A stretch of 51,806 nt of DNA from NCBI GenBank assembly GCA_013138975.1, contig WTBR01000061.1, forward strand, positions 1 to 51,806, given 5' to 3'. Positions 44,650 to 51,806 of the stretch are shown here, piece by piece; position 1 is the first letter of the stretch; each line of letters begins with the position of its first letter. The notes beneath the pieces are model-generated. The model was not told where the DNA came from and did not search any database. It worked only from the letters and a program-made list of their open reading frames with translations. Both the position numbers and the translations under genes were made by a program. This DNA comes from Bacteroidales bacterium. GTDB lineage: Bacteria; Bacteroidota; Bacteroidia; Bacteroidales; UBA12077.

Positions 44650-47600
44650 CTATTCCATAACAATGGCTCTTATAATGCCATTATTAATTTCTTTGAAAAA
44701 ACTCCCCATCTCTAAAGTAAGATCTGATACCTTGCTCTCAATAACTAATTTAGCATCTTTCTTCAATATTGAAAATAGTTTTTTGCCAATAACTTGTTTT
44801 ATCCTGACACTTAACTTTTCATACTCTGGAAATAAGATAATTCTTAGAAAGATGTTTATTAATGCACACCTTTCTCTATTATGTAAAACTACTTTCCCTA
44901 CAATGTCATTATTAAAGTCGTGTCCTTTAAGAATAATGTTTATTGCAAGGTTATCATATTCAAATGCTCTTTTGATTTTATTGGAGGATTCATAGATAGT
45001 TGCTAAATTGGCGTAAATGCGCCACAATCTTCTTTCATTTTTTTGTCTAATAGCTATTTCTTCGGCTTCTTTCAAAATCATTTCTGATTGTATAAACTCT
45101 TTTTTCACAACCAATAGATAACATCCCCAGTTTAAATTGTATCGAACTTGTTCATTAGTTGACTCTAATGTTTTAAACATTTCTTTTGCTATTTGAAATT
45201 CATAGTTAGCTTTTTCATAGTTGCTGAATCTGAAATAACTGATACCTAATTGCAAATGAGTCCTCGCAATCAAATGCTGTAGATTTTGTTTTTCTGCTAT
45301 TTCTAAGGTTCTCTGATAATATCTTAAATGGCGTTCTGGGTCAGTATAATAAAATGTAGCAGCAAAATTCCCTCTAAACCCAATATAATAGTTTCTACTT
45401 TTATCTTGATTTAATTTAAGCCCTTCAATTAATAACTTACGGGACTCTTTAAACTCACCTATTTTTCTATGACAAATAGCTAAACGTAAAATATTTTCTG
45501 CTAACAGTTCTGAGGTGTCTCTATCCTCTCTTTCACAATTCTTTAGGAGTTCTATAACTTTTTTATGTTCATCAATAGATCGTGCAACATCATTTCTTTC
45601 CATCAACAAATATCCGTAATGATACCTGAATAGAGCTTCACTATAATTGTCCGAAGATTGTTTTGCAATCATTAAACCTTCAGATATAATTCTATCTGTG
45701 AGATTATCACTTCCACTAGAAATCTCTAGAAGTGTTCTTAACGTTGACAGAAGAAGTTCTTTTAGGAGTTCTATTTTTTTGTTGTAATCCAAAGAAATAG
45801 AACATACTGGTGCAACATAAAATACATAATCCCAATCATTTAATAGTAGATTTTTATACTCCGTTAATATTCCTTTAAAAAAGGAATGATCAACAAGGTT
45901 TATTGCTAATTGCTTCCATTGCAAAACAGCATAGTATAGACTAGGATTGTTTTCTATTTTTATCAACTCTTCTTTTAATGCTTGAAAGCAAGAATTTCCA
46001 TCTCCAGATTGATATAATATTTTAATTCGTTGACTACTATTAATGCTAAGTTTGTTTAGTATTTGTTTTGCGTATTTAGAATGTTCAAACGCATTTAGAT
46101 TATCTAAAATAGTATATCTAATTATATCATGATCAAACAAATAATAATTAGGAGTATATTCCGATCGCCTAATAACCTCTAATTCAAAACATTTAGATAG
46201 CGCTACGTCAATATCTGAGGAATCAATTAAACTAAGTAATTCAATAGCATTAAATTGTTGCCCTAAACTAGCAGCCAGAGAAAGGAAGTCTTTAATCTTG
46301 TTTTTCTCATATCTTTGAAAGATTGTTATTAATCGTTCCTTAGTAGGTGTTATAAATTTTTCTTCATCAATATAACTTTTTAACTCTAATGGATTAACTA
46401 GAGAATAACTATCAAGTGTATCTTCATCGATGCAAATTAAATTATCTTGGATCATTAGACCTATATACTCTTTCAAAAAAAAAGGTGTACTACCTCCTTG
46501 TTGAACTATTTTTTCACATAAAAATTCATTTAAGGTTGGGATTAAATTATTTAAGATTTTAACCGCATCATCTTTCTCTATTGCTTTAAGTGTTATCGTC
46601 TTGATAAAGTCATTTGAATAAAGTGCTTCAAAACGTTCAATCCATAACATAGACGATTTTATGTCTTGGATATTTCTACTTTCCCTACTTGTCAACAAGA
46701 AAAACACTCTATTTTCCTTAACCTTCTTTCTTATTAATCTTTGTATTTCTTCTAAAAAAAAGACAACTGAAACATCAGCTTTATGTAAATCTTCATAAAT
46801 AAAAATTTGCTTTTTATTTATAACGCTGAATCGTAATAGTAATGATGAAATAACCTCAGCGAGAAACTCTATATCTAATTCAGTATTAACAATCGTTTTG
46901 TTTGATTTGCAAAGAAATTCAGAAATATAATCTATGATTTTGGAATCAATCTTTAAGTCAGAATTTGATATAATATATTTTATATCGTTTATATCTTCAA
47001 TTGAAAAGCTTTCTTCTGGCAAAGGAAAAAATGATCTTAATATAGATTGGACAACTTCAGATGGATATTTATGGCTTTCTCCGTACAATAATATTTCATT
47101 ATACTCTCGCCTAAGAATCTCTTGCCTAATATTATTTATTAAGAAACTTTTTCCAACACCGGCTTCTGCTTTAATTAATATATTTTTAACAGAAAAGTCT
47201 TTTTCCCAATGGTTTAAATCTTGTAAAATTTCATTATAATATTTAGTAAATGATATAGTGTTAATTTTAGGTAAAATAGGACTTTTTATACTGTACGCAT
47301 TTTTAATTTCTTGATTGTAAATAAGTTCATCTCCTGCTATTACATCAACTTTTAAAGTTAAATCAACACTCTTTAATTCATTATAATCACATAGAATAAC
47401 AAACTGTTTAGAAACTACTCCTATTGCATTTTTGGGAATTTTATATTCTTCTGGACAAATTTGGATGTTACGATTGTTCACTACACACTTGACAGTAGTG
47501 GTTCTATTTTTAATTTTTGTTCTATCAAGATTGATATTTACTGAAATATATGCTATACCATTACCCAATAATGTAAGATTTCCAGTATAATTATTATTTG

Positions 47601-48096
47601 GATTGGGATAAAGACTAGAAATAATTTCAATTTCATTATTCTCTGTTCTTTCTGTTTTTTCACTAATATTTATCGTTTCTGGTATTTTAACGGAAACTTG
47701 TTTAGCTAGTCTTGATAATTCTTGTCCATTTACTAGAAAAACCTTCTTGTCTGATTTATTAGAAAAATTTCTAGATTCTCTGATTGCTTGTTGATCAAAA
47801 TTGCTATTAGTAACAATATAAACACTATGAACTCCTTTGTTAAACACAAGGATTAGTGTTTTTCCAATGTCATGTAATTTTAGGTTACTTGTATTCCTTT
47901 GTTTTGCTTCAACCCAATATTTCTGAATATCTTGGAAATTACCAATAGATAACTTGTTTTCGCCTTCTCCATCTTTTCCCCCATCAGAACCATATTTTGT
48001 TTGAACTATTTCAACATCTTGATTTTTGAATAGTTTTTTAAAAACATTTACAGCAAAATCTTCAAATTCATTGTAATCCTTTGATGCAGCACCCAT
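44650..48096 (-). CDS. STAND protein: Mrr-like nuclease, beta-sandwich, AAA_16-type ATPase, TPR sensor (Avs-like)
   Basis: 1148 residues. Residues 5-135 form an Mrr-type PD-(D/E)XK nuclease: GSDGGKDGEG (D42) and YWVEAKQRN (E63, K65), then HSVYIVTNSNFDQQA. Residues about 155-265 are a beta-sandwich-like linker. The ATPase has Walker A AEAGVGKS (310-317), Walker B IFIYEDLHKAD (431-441) and sensor FFLLTSRES (465-473), with a winged-helix-like part after 590. From about 700 to 1120 are TPR-like helical repeats (YYQRTLEIAEKQNLQHLIAR, YANLATIYESSNKIKRAFEY). The architecture matches antiviral STAND (Avs) proteins with a nuclease effector. The RBS and start (ATGGGTG) lie in IRR. It converges with the PIG-L gene, 30 nt apart. 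Confidence 0.85.
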   Translation of the reverse strand: MGAASKDYNEFEDFAVNVFKKLFKNQDVEIVQTKYGSDGGKDGEGENKLSIGNFQDIQKYWVEAKQRNTSNLKLHDIGKTLILVFNKGVHSVYIVTNSNFDQQAIRESRNFSNKSDKKVFLVNGQELSRLAKQVSVKIPETINISEKTERTENNEIEIISSLYPNPNNNYTGNLTLLGNGIAYISVNINLDRTKIKNRTTTVKCVVNNRNIQICPEEYKIPKNAIGVVSKQFVILCDYNELKSVDLTLKVDVIAGDELIYNQEIKNAYSIKSPILPKINTISFTKYYNEILQDLNHWEKDFSVKNILIKAEAGVGKSFLINNIRQEILRREYNEILLYGESHKYPSEVVQSILRSFFPLPEESFSIEDINDIKYIISNSDLKIDSKIIDYISEFLCKSNKTIVNTELDIEFLAEVISSLLLRFSVINKKQIFIYEDLHKADVSVVFFLEEIQRLIRKKVKENRVFFLLTSRESRNIQDIKSSMLWIERFEALYSNDFIKTITLKAIEKDDAVKILNNLIPTLNEFLCEKIVQQGGSTPFFLKEYIGLMIQDNLICIDEDTLDSYSLVNPLELKSYIDEEKFITPTKERLITIFQRYEKNKIKDFLSLAASLGQQFNAIELLSLIDSSDIDVALSKCFELEVIRRSEYTPNYYLFDHDIIRYTILDNLNAFEHSKYAKQILNKLSINSSQRIKILYQSGDGNSCFQALKEELIKIENNPSLYYAVLQWKQLAINLVDHSFFKGILTEYKNLLLNDWDYVFYVAPVCSISLDYNKKIELLKELLLSTLRTLLEISSGSDNLTDRIISEGLMIAKQSSDNYSEALFRYHYGYLLMERNDVARSIDEHKKVIELLKNCEREDRDTSELLAENILRLAICHRKIGEFKESRKLLIEGLKLNQDKSRNYYIGFRGNFAATFYYTDPERHLRYYQRTLEIAEKQNLQHLIARTHLQLGISYFRFSNYEKANYEFQIAKEMFKTLESTNEQVRYNLNWGCYLLVVKKEFIQSEMILKEAEEIAIRQKNERRLWRIYANLATIYESSNKIKRAFEYDNLAINIILKGHDFNNDIVGKVVLHNRERCALINIFLRIILFPEYEKLSVRIKQVIGKKLFSILKKDAKLVIESKVSDLTLEMGSFFKEINNGIIRAIVME

Positions 48097-48115
48097 AATA
48101 AATAGTTATCCTTTA
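48090..48115 (-). repeat. Inverted repeat right (IRR): candidate recombination site
   Basis: Exact reverse complement of 40762-40787. On the minus strand it contains the Shine-Dalgarno AAAGGA and ATGGGTG start of the STAND nuclease gene. Sequence identity with the left copy ends exactly at the edges of the 26 bases, so the two copies are not remnants of a longer duplication. Confidence 0.85.
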
Positions 48116-48193
48116 TTGATAAAATTAATCCTTTTTTTCTTATTAGAATATTTTTGGCGACTTTTTGTTAGTTTATTTTATAAAAAAACTTAA

Positions 48194-48201
48194 CAAATAT
48201 A
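48194..48201 (-). promoter_or_regulatory. Possible -7 box for the STAND nuclease gene
   Basis: On the minus strand TATATTTG fits TAnnTTTG, about 98 nt before the start codon. No clear -33 TTTG lies at the expected distance, so the call is weak. Confidence 0.3.
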
Positions 48202-48257
48202 TGAAACGTAGAGATAATATTAATAATTTAGATTATAAGCTTTTATTGTTTTTATAA

Positions 48258-48285
48258 ATTGCCTCAATAGGAATCGAACCTCTAT
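48258..48285 (-). other. tRNA 3'-end-like fragment (possible attachment-site remnant)
   Basis: On the minus strand GAGGTTCGATTCCTATTGAG contains the exact T-arm consensus GGTTCGATTCC, with a nearly paired stem (AGAGG/CCTAT) and a 7-base stretch in the acceptor position. A matching 5' acceptor strand and a clear anticodon arm are not found, and there is no CCA. It may be a leftover att site from integration into a tRNA gene, or a chance resemblance. Confidence 0.35.
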
Positions 48286-48486
48286 TTATAGTTTAGAAAA
48301 TTACTAATCTATTTTTGTACATAGTTACCAGATTACAACCTATTACAATTTGATGGATTATATATTTATCGGGAGCCATCAGATTACCCACTTATAAACA
48401 TATTCCTATTCTCAAATGTTACTTATTGAGTCTTGTCACAATATTTATTGTGTGTTGAGAAATAAGAGATTGTAAACATTTTCATT

Positions 48487-49629
48487 ATGATAAAAGTATT
48501 TTCAACAACAAAGAATTTACTGTCCTCTCATGAACAGGGAGCCGACTTTGTAGAGTTGTTTTTTGATTTGGTATTTGTATATGCTATCACTAGAATTACA
48601 GCCGTAACGGCACATCATTTAGATATTCAACATGTGTTGCAATCGGTACTTGTATTTTGGCTAATTTGGTGGGGATGGACTCAGTTCACATGGACATTAA
48701 ATACCGCTAATACAAAAATTGCAGAAATTAGAATGGGGGTTTTAGTGACAACCGGGGTGGCATTTGTTTTGGCGTCATCAGTAGATGAGGCTTTTACTGA
48801 TGGAGTTTTGTGGTTTGCTATACCTTACATAATAATTCGATTACTTGGCTTGGGTCTGCAAATTCGAGTTTCATCTAATTCGAAAGAAGAGCGTTCTGCA
48901 GCATATGTTTTCGCCGCAATCTCGTTAACTGGCTTAATTGCTGTTTTTGGAGGTGCCATGGTTGATCCGATGCAACGCGTTTGGTGGTGGTTAGCCGCAA
49001 TTGGCTTAGATATGGCAGCAGGATTTATTGGTGGACGATCTGAGGGATGGAGTTTAAGAGCAAAACACTTTGCAGAACGCCATAGTTTAATTGTAATAAT
49101 TGCACTTGGAGAATCTCTTATTGTTGCTGCAAGTGCTATTGATGTTCAGGAACGTTCTCAGGATCTTATGATCGTTGGCGGCTTGGCTGTACTAGTAACT
49201 TGCCTTTTATGGTGGAGCTACTTTTCCTGGATTAATGAATATTTAGAAGAACATTTTTCTAAAAAATCGGGATCGGAACAAGCAAGGCTCGGTAGAGATG
49301 CATATAGTTTAATGCATTTTCCACTTGTTTGCGGAATCATTGGTATTGCCATTGGATTTGAAAAAATAATTGGAAACCCAAACGATTTGTTAAGTTTTCA
49401 TGTAGCTGCTGCTTTAAGTATCGGATATATTCTTTTTGTTGGTTTCACTGCAGCAGCTGTATGGAGATCAAGTAAGTTACTTTTAGTTCCCAGGATAACT
49501 ATTTTACTTGTATCTGCAACCGGCATTTTTTTATCAATAGGTAAACCATCTTATTTGGCATTTGTAATAATAGCAGTAAGTCTAACTTTATTAATATTCA
49601 TCGAATGGAAAAAGTGCAGACTTTCCTGA
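48487..49629 (+). CDS. Low-temperature-requirement protein A (LtrA) family membrane protein
   Basis: 380 residues, mostly hydrophobic, with about ten helices. The family signature QGADFVELFFDLVFVYAITR is at residues 18-37, with a later AERHSLIVIIALGESLIVAA (about 196-215) and LMHFPLVCGIIGIAIG near 276. LtrA was named from a Listeria cold-growth mutant. The molecular function is unknown. GC content looks slightly higher than the preceding STAND region, consistent with return to a chromosomal backbone. Monocistronic. Confidence 0.88.
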   Translation: MIKVFSTTKNLLSSHEQGADFVELFFDLVFVYAITRITAVTAHHLDIQHVLQSVLVFWLIWWGWTQFTWTLNTANTKIAEIRMGVLVTTGVAFVLASSVDEAFTDGVLWFAIPYIIIRLLGLGLQIRVSSNSKEERSAAYVFAAISLTGLIAVFGGAMVDPMQRVWWWLAAIGLDMAAGFIGGRSEGWSLRAKHFAERHSLIVIIALGESLIVAASAIDVQERSQDLMIVGGLAVLVTCLLWWSYFSWINEYLEEHFSKKSGSEQARLGRDAYSLMHFPLVCGIIGIAIGFEKIIGNPNDLLSFHVAAALSIGYILFVGFTAAAVWRSSKLLLVPRITILLVSATGIFLSIGKPSYLAFVIIAVSLTLLIFIEWKKCRLS

Positions 49630-49696
49630 TATTAAAGTCTTTCACAATAATTATGAATCATCAGAATTTGTAAGAAATTAATAATATTATCTGAAA

Positions 49697-50641
49697 ATGA
49701 ACCAGTTAAGTAGATATATTTCTATTATTCTTGTAATCAGCGTATTATATACTTGTAAACAACCAAGTCAAGCACAAGTTGATTCAGAATGGAATTATCA
49801 GGAATTTCGGGCGAGTCAGAAATCATTCCTATCATCCGATGGTACAATTAAGTATATTGATAAAGGTGAAGGAAAGACAATTCTTTTATTACATGGAATT
49901 CCAACATCATCGTGGTTGTACCGAAAAATGATTGAGGGATTAGTGGAAGGAGGTTTTAGAGTTATTGCTCCCGACATGTTGGGATTTGGAAGCAGTGATA
50001 ATCCCGAAGGATATCAAATTTACTCTCCTGAAGAACATGCCGGAAGAATAATTGAATTAATGGAGTATCTGGAAATTAATAGTTGGACACATGTAATGCA
50101 TGACGCCGGAGGTATTTGGACTTGGGAGCTTTTTAAAAGATCACCTGATAAAATTTCAAGTCTCATTTTGTTAAATACAATAATTTATGAAGCGGGATTT
50201 AATCCTCCCATAAAAATGAAAGAAGGGGCATTTGCAAAATTCTCAATGTGGTTGTATAAAAATGGTGTCACAACAAATTCATTGTTAAAACAATTATTCA
50301 AAAAAGGCTTAAAAAAGAACACTTTATCAAAAAATGAAATTGAAGGATATAAAAAACCTCTACTTGAAGGAAAAACTAATGCAATGTATAATTTCTTTAC
50401 CGGAACATGCAATAATCATCCTAATTATGATACAGTTATAAGCAATGTTAATATTCCTGTTGCGGTAATTTGGGGGAAATACGACGAAATGCTTCTATGG
50501 GAACCTCAAAAGGAAAAAGTTATAAGGGAACTTAAAATTCAACTGAAAAATGTTCATATAATTGAAGCTAAACATTTTATTCAGGAAGAATTACCAGAAG
50601 AGATTAATTCATTAATTATTAGTTTTTTAGAGAAAAACTAA
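49697..50641 (+). CDS. Lipoprotein alpha/beta hydrolase with Asp nucleophile (haloalkane dehalogenase/epoxide hydrolase type)
   Basis: 314 residues. A lipoprotein-like signal ends VLYTC (Cys20). The core has oxyanion loop LLLHGIPTSSWLYRKM (64-79), strand VIAPDMLGFGSSDNPEG (89-105) and nucleophile elbow VMHDAGGIW (133-141), where Asp136 takes the nucleophile place. AKHFIQEELPEEI supplies the probable catalytic His. HGxP plus an Asp nucleophile are typical of haloalkane dehalogenases and epoxide hydrolases. The specific halide-binding residues cannot be judged by eye. Acts probably in the periplasm. A separate hydrolase at 16977 has Asn in the corresponding place. Confidence 0.8.
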   Translation: MNQLSRYISIILVISVLYTCKQPSQAQVDSEWNYQEFRASQKSFLSSDGTIKYIDKGEGKTILLLHGIPTSSWLYRKMIEGLVEGGFRVIAPDMLGFGSSDNPEGYQIYSPEEHAGRIIELMEYLEINSWTHVMHDAGGIWTWELFKRSPDKISSLILLNTIIYEAGFNPPIKMKEGAFAKFSMWLYKNGVTTNSLLKQLFKKGLKKNTLSKNEIEGYKKPLLEGKTNAMYNFFTGTCNNHPNYDTVISNVNIPVAVIWGKYDEMLLWEPQKEKVIRELKIQLKNVHIIEAKHFIQEELPEEINSLIISFLEKN

Positions 50642-50681
50642 TATATCTAATTAGTGTCAGTAGGAAAACTGCCATTTTTCA

Positions 50682-50728
50682 AGTCTTTGATAAGAAAGCG
50701 TCAAAGACATTCCGATAGCTATCGGAAT
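50682..50728. repeat. Palindromic dispersed repeat
   Basis: Contains the perfect 20-bp palindrome ATTCCGATAGCTATCGGAAT (50709-50728), preceded by AAGAAAGCGTCAAAGAC. A degraded copy (AAGAAGGCGTCAAAGATGTT then CCGATAGCT) lies at about 3631-3660. It is of the small, hairpin-forming intergenic repeat type. Confidence 0.6.
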
Positions 50729-50782
50729 TTGAAGTGTTGAAAAAGGACAGAAAACAGATAATGTTATAATCACATTGGAATA

Positions 50783-51664
50783 ATGGGCGCAAAAAAAACA
50801 GATTTTTCATCGATTCAAAAATGGACATTGTTGTCAACTATTTTGGCATCCAGTCTTGTATTTATAGATAGTACGGCCTTAAATGTTGCACTGCCAGCAC
50901 TTCAAAAAGATTTAGGAATAACAGGAACGCAGCTCTTGTGGGTGATAAATGGTTATGCTTTATTTTTGTCCGCCTTATTATTGGTAGGCGGATCACTCGG
51001 TGATCTTTTTGGTCGGAACAAAGTGTTCCTAATAGGATTAGGTATTTTTTCAATATCCTCATTGTTATGCGGAATTTCACAAAGCCCACTTCAGTTAATA
51101 ATAGCGCGTTCGTTTCAAGGCGTTGGAGGGGCATTATTAACTCCGGGTAGCCTTTCAATATTAAGTTCTCAATTTGGAGCGGAAAGTCGAGGCAAAGCAA
51201 TTGGCTTATGGTCTACCTTTAGCGCATTAACTGCAATCTTCGGTCCCGTATTGGGAGGATGGCTTGCCGGTATGGGGCTATGGAGAGTTATTTTCTTTTT
51301 AAATATCCCATTATCTATTGTGGTATTTATTACTATGATAGTTAAGGTTCCCGAATCAAGAAATCCAAATGCAGAAAAATTGGATGTTTGGGGTGCACTT
51401 TTGGTTACCTTGGGACTAGCCGGAATTACTTATGGTTTTATAGAATCACCTAAATACGGTTTTGGAAATCTTTTAATCATGTTTTCTTTACTCGTAGGTG
51501 GATTTGCATTGATTGCTTTTATAATTGTGCAGAGATATTCAAAATATCCAATGATGCCATTGAAATTATTTAAGTCTTCAACTTTCAGTGGAGGTAATCT
51601 TCTTACACTATTTGTTTATGCAGCTTTAGGCGGTGTTGAACTAAACCCCGCCGAAGCGGGGTAG
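50783..51664 (+). pseudogene. MFS exporter (DHA2/EmrB-QacA type), truncated by an insertion
   Basis: The first 285 codons are an intact exporter N-terminus: FIDSTALNVALPALQKDLGI (motif D1), GDLFGRNKVFLIG (loop motif A), QGVGGALLTPGSLSILSSQF and SALTAIFGPVLGGWLAG (motif C). About nine helices are present where 14 are expected. After AALGG (about 51635) the reading changes abruptly to VELNPAEAG and stops. The following sequence has a GC-rich hairpin unlike the rest of the gene, so the break is best explained by insertion of a mobile element. The residual protein is unlikely to function. Confidence 0.8.
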
Positions 51665-51806
51665 CTTTTGAGCAGTGCCACTAAAAAGCAGTAATGCTCG
51701 TATTATTAATTGAAAAATTAAATAATATGAGTAAAAATACAATTTATTCTGAAGCTTGCAACAAGGTTGTGGGGTTTCAATCAATGGGCGAAGAATTTAT
51801 TCGCAA
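51636..51806 (+). mobile_element. Left end of an unidentified insertion element (runs past window)
   Basis: Begins at about 51636 inside the MFS gene. A strong hairpin CCCCGC-CGAA-GCGGGG lies at 51646-51661. The family cannot be identified because the right end and most of the coding region are outside the window. Confidence 0.5.
51727..51806 (+). CDS. Partial ORF, possible transposase of the insertion
   Basis: Twenty-six open codons from ATG (MSKNTIYSEACNKVVGFQSM ...) to the window end. It starts 90 nt into the inserted DNA, the usual place for a transposase gene, but I do not recognise the sequence. No Shine-Dalgarno sequence is seen. Confidence 0.4.
   Translation, partial: MSKNTIYSEACNKVVGFQSMGEEFIR

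Larger units (their letters stand above)
40762..48115. other. Candidate invertible DNA segment
   Basis: The segment is bounded by the 26-bp inverted repeats and adjoins a complete tyrosine recombinase gene. It carries a rightward biosynthetic operon and a leftward STAND-nuclease gene that converge with a 30-nt gap. Inversion would place the STAND gene, with identical RBS and start, 27 nt after the recombinase stop, and point the operon at the other flank. Coding sequences would not be altered, because both begin ATGGGTG inside the repeat. Inversion is predicted, not seen. Confidence 0.6.
48116..48486. other. Right flank of the invertible segment
   Basis: 371 nt without an ORF. It holds a possible minus-strand promoter (48194-48201) that could drive the STAND gene in the present orientation, and a tRNA-like 3' fragment at 48258-48285. 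No second recombinase or known phage gene is present. Confidence 0.5.

Noticed and set aside
48240..48345. A complete tRNA gene around the T-arm-like motif
   Set aside because: No complementary acceptor 5' strand and no convincing anticodon arm could be paired on the minus strand.

Overview
The window is AT-rich DNA that looks like chromosome from a member of the Bacteroidota. The evidence is a C-terminal type IX secretion (T9SS) sorting domain on an M1 peptidase, a TPR/SpoIIE-phosphatase sensor, many signal-peptide proteins ending in SFAQ/FSQ-type motifs, few Shine-Dalgarno sequences, and TAnnTTTG-like -7 boxes. The encoded chemistry (tungsten aldehyde oxidoreductase, corrinoid/Fe-S reductive dehalogenase-like protein) fits an anaerobic or microaerobic, possibly sediment or marine, lifestyle. 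That habitat, and any finer taxonomy, is inference.

Layout. 0-4.9 kb: a STAND-type NTPase (NB-ARC plus eight near-identical 42-residue TPRs), then a decayed RAYT/Y1 transposase gene flanked by two identical 33-bp palindromes and split by a 160-bp MITE. 4.9-8.8 kb: a membrane-anchored reductive-dehalogenase-like protein and a TPR-TM-SpoIIE phosphatase. 9-17.8 kb, mostly minus strand: topoisomerase III, a YchJ/SEC-C protein, an SRPBCC protein, an OB-fold lipoprotein, a Pif1/RecD-like helicase, a small membrane protein and an alpha/beta hydrolase with an Asn at the nucleophile position. 18-28.8 kb: secreted M1 aminopeptidase, a small zinc-ribbon protein, a YitT transporter, a tandem UspA protein, an active/inactive M16 protease pair, D-aminoacyl-tRNA deacylase and an MFS exporter. 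29-36.9 kb: RsgA, a methyltransferase, a MazG-like protein, DeoC plus a tungsten aldehyde:ferredoxin oxidoreductase (a plausible acetaldehyde-disposal pair), an unknown secreted protein and a MarC protein. 36.9-39.8 kb: gene-tail remnants (polyprenyl synthetase, DUF559 endonuclease, beta-barrel) around one intact unknown secreted protein.

The most interesting region is 39.8-48.1 kb. A complete tyrosine recombinase gene is followed, 8 nt after its stop codon, by a perfect 26-bp sequence containing the ribosome-binding site and the first seven coding bases of a CelD/BioF2-like acyltransferase gene. The same 26 bp occurs in inverted orientation 7.3 kb away, at the RBS and start codon of a large Mrr-nuclease/AAA/TPR STAND protein on the other strand. 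Between the repeats lie a tight operon (acyltransferase, GT4 glycosyltransferase split by a frameshift and fused to an APH-like kinase domain, PIG-L deacetylase) and, convergent with it, the STAND nuclease gene. The simplest reading is a recombinase-driven invertible segment that chooses whether the biosynthetic operon or the antiviral-type STAND nuclease sits behind the recombinase. The inversion itself is inferred and not observed.

48.5-51.8 kb: an LtrA-family membrane protein, a lipoprotein alpha/beta hydrolase with an Asp nucleophile (haloalkane-dehalogenase/epoxide-hydrolase type), and an MFS exporter gene cut off by the left end of an insertion that runs past the window. No rRNA, complete tRNA or CRISPR array was found.
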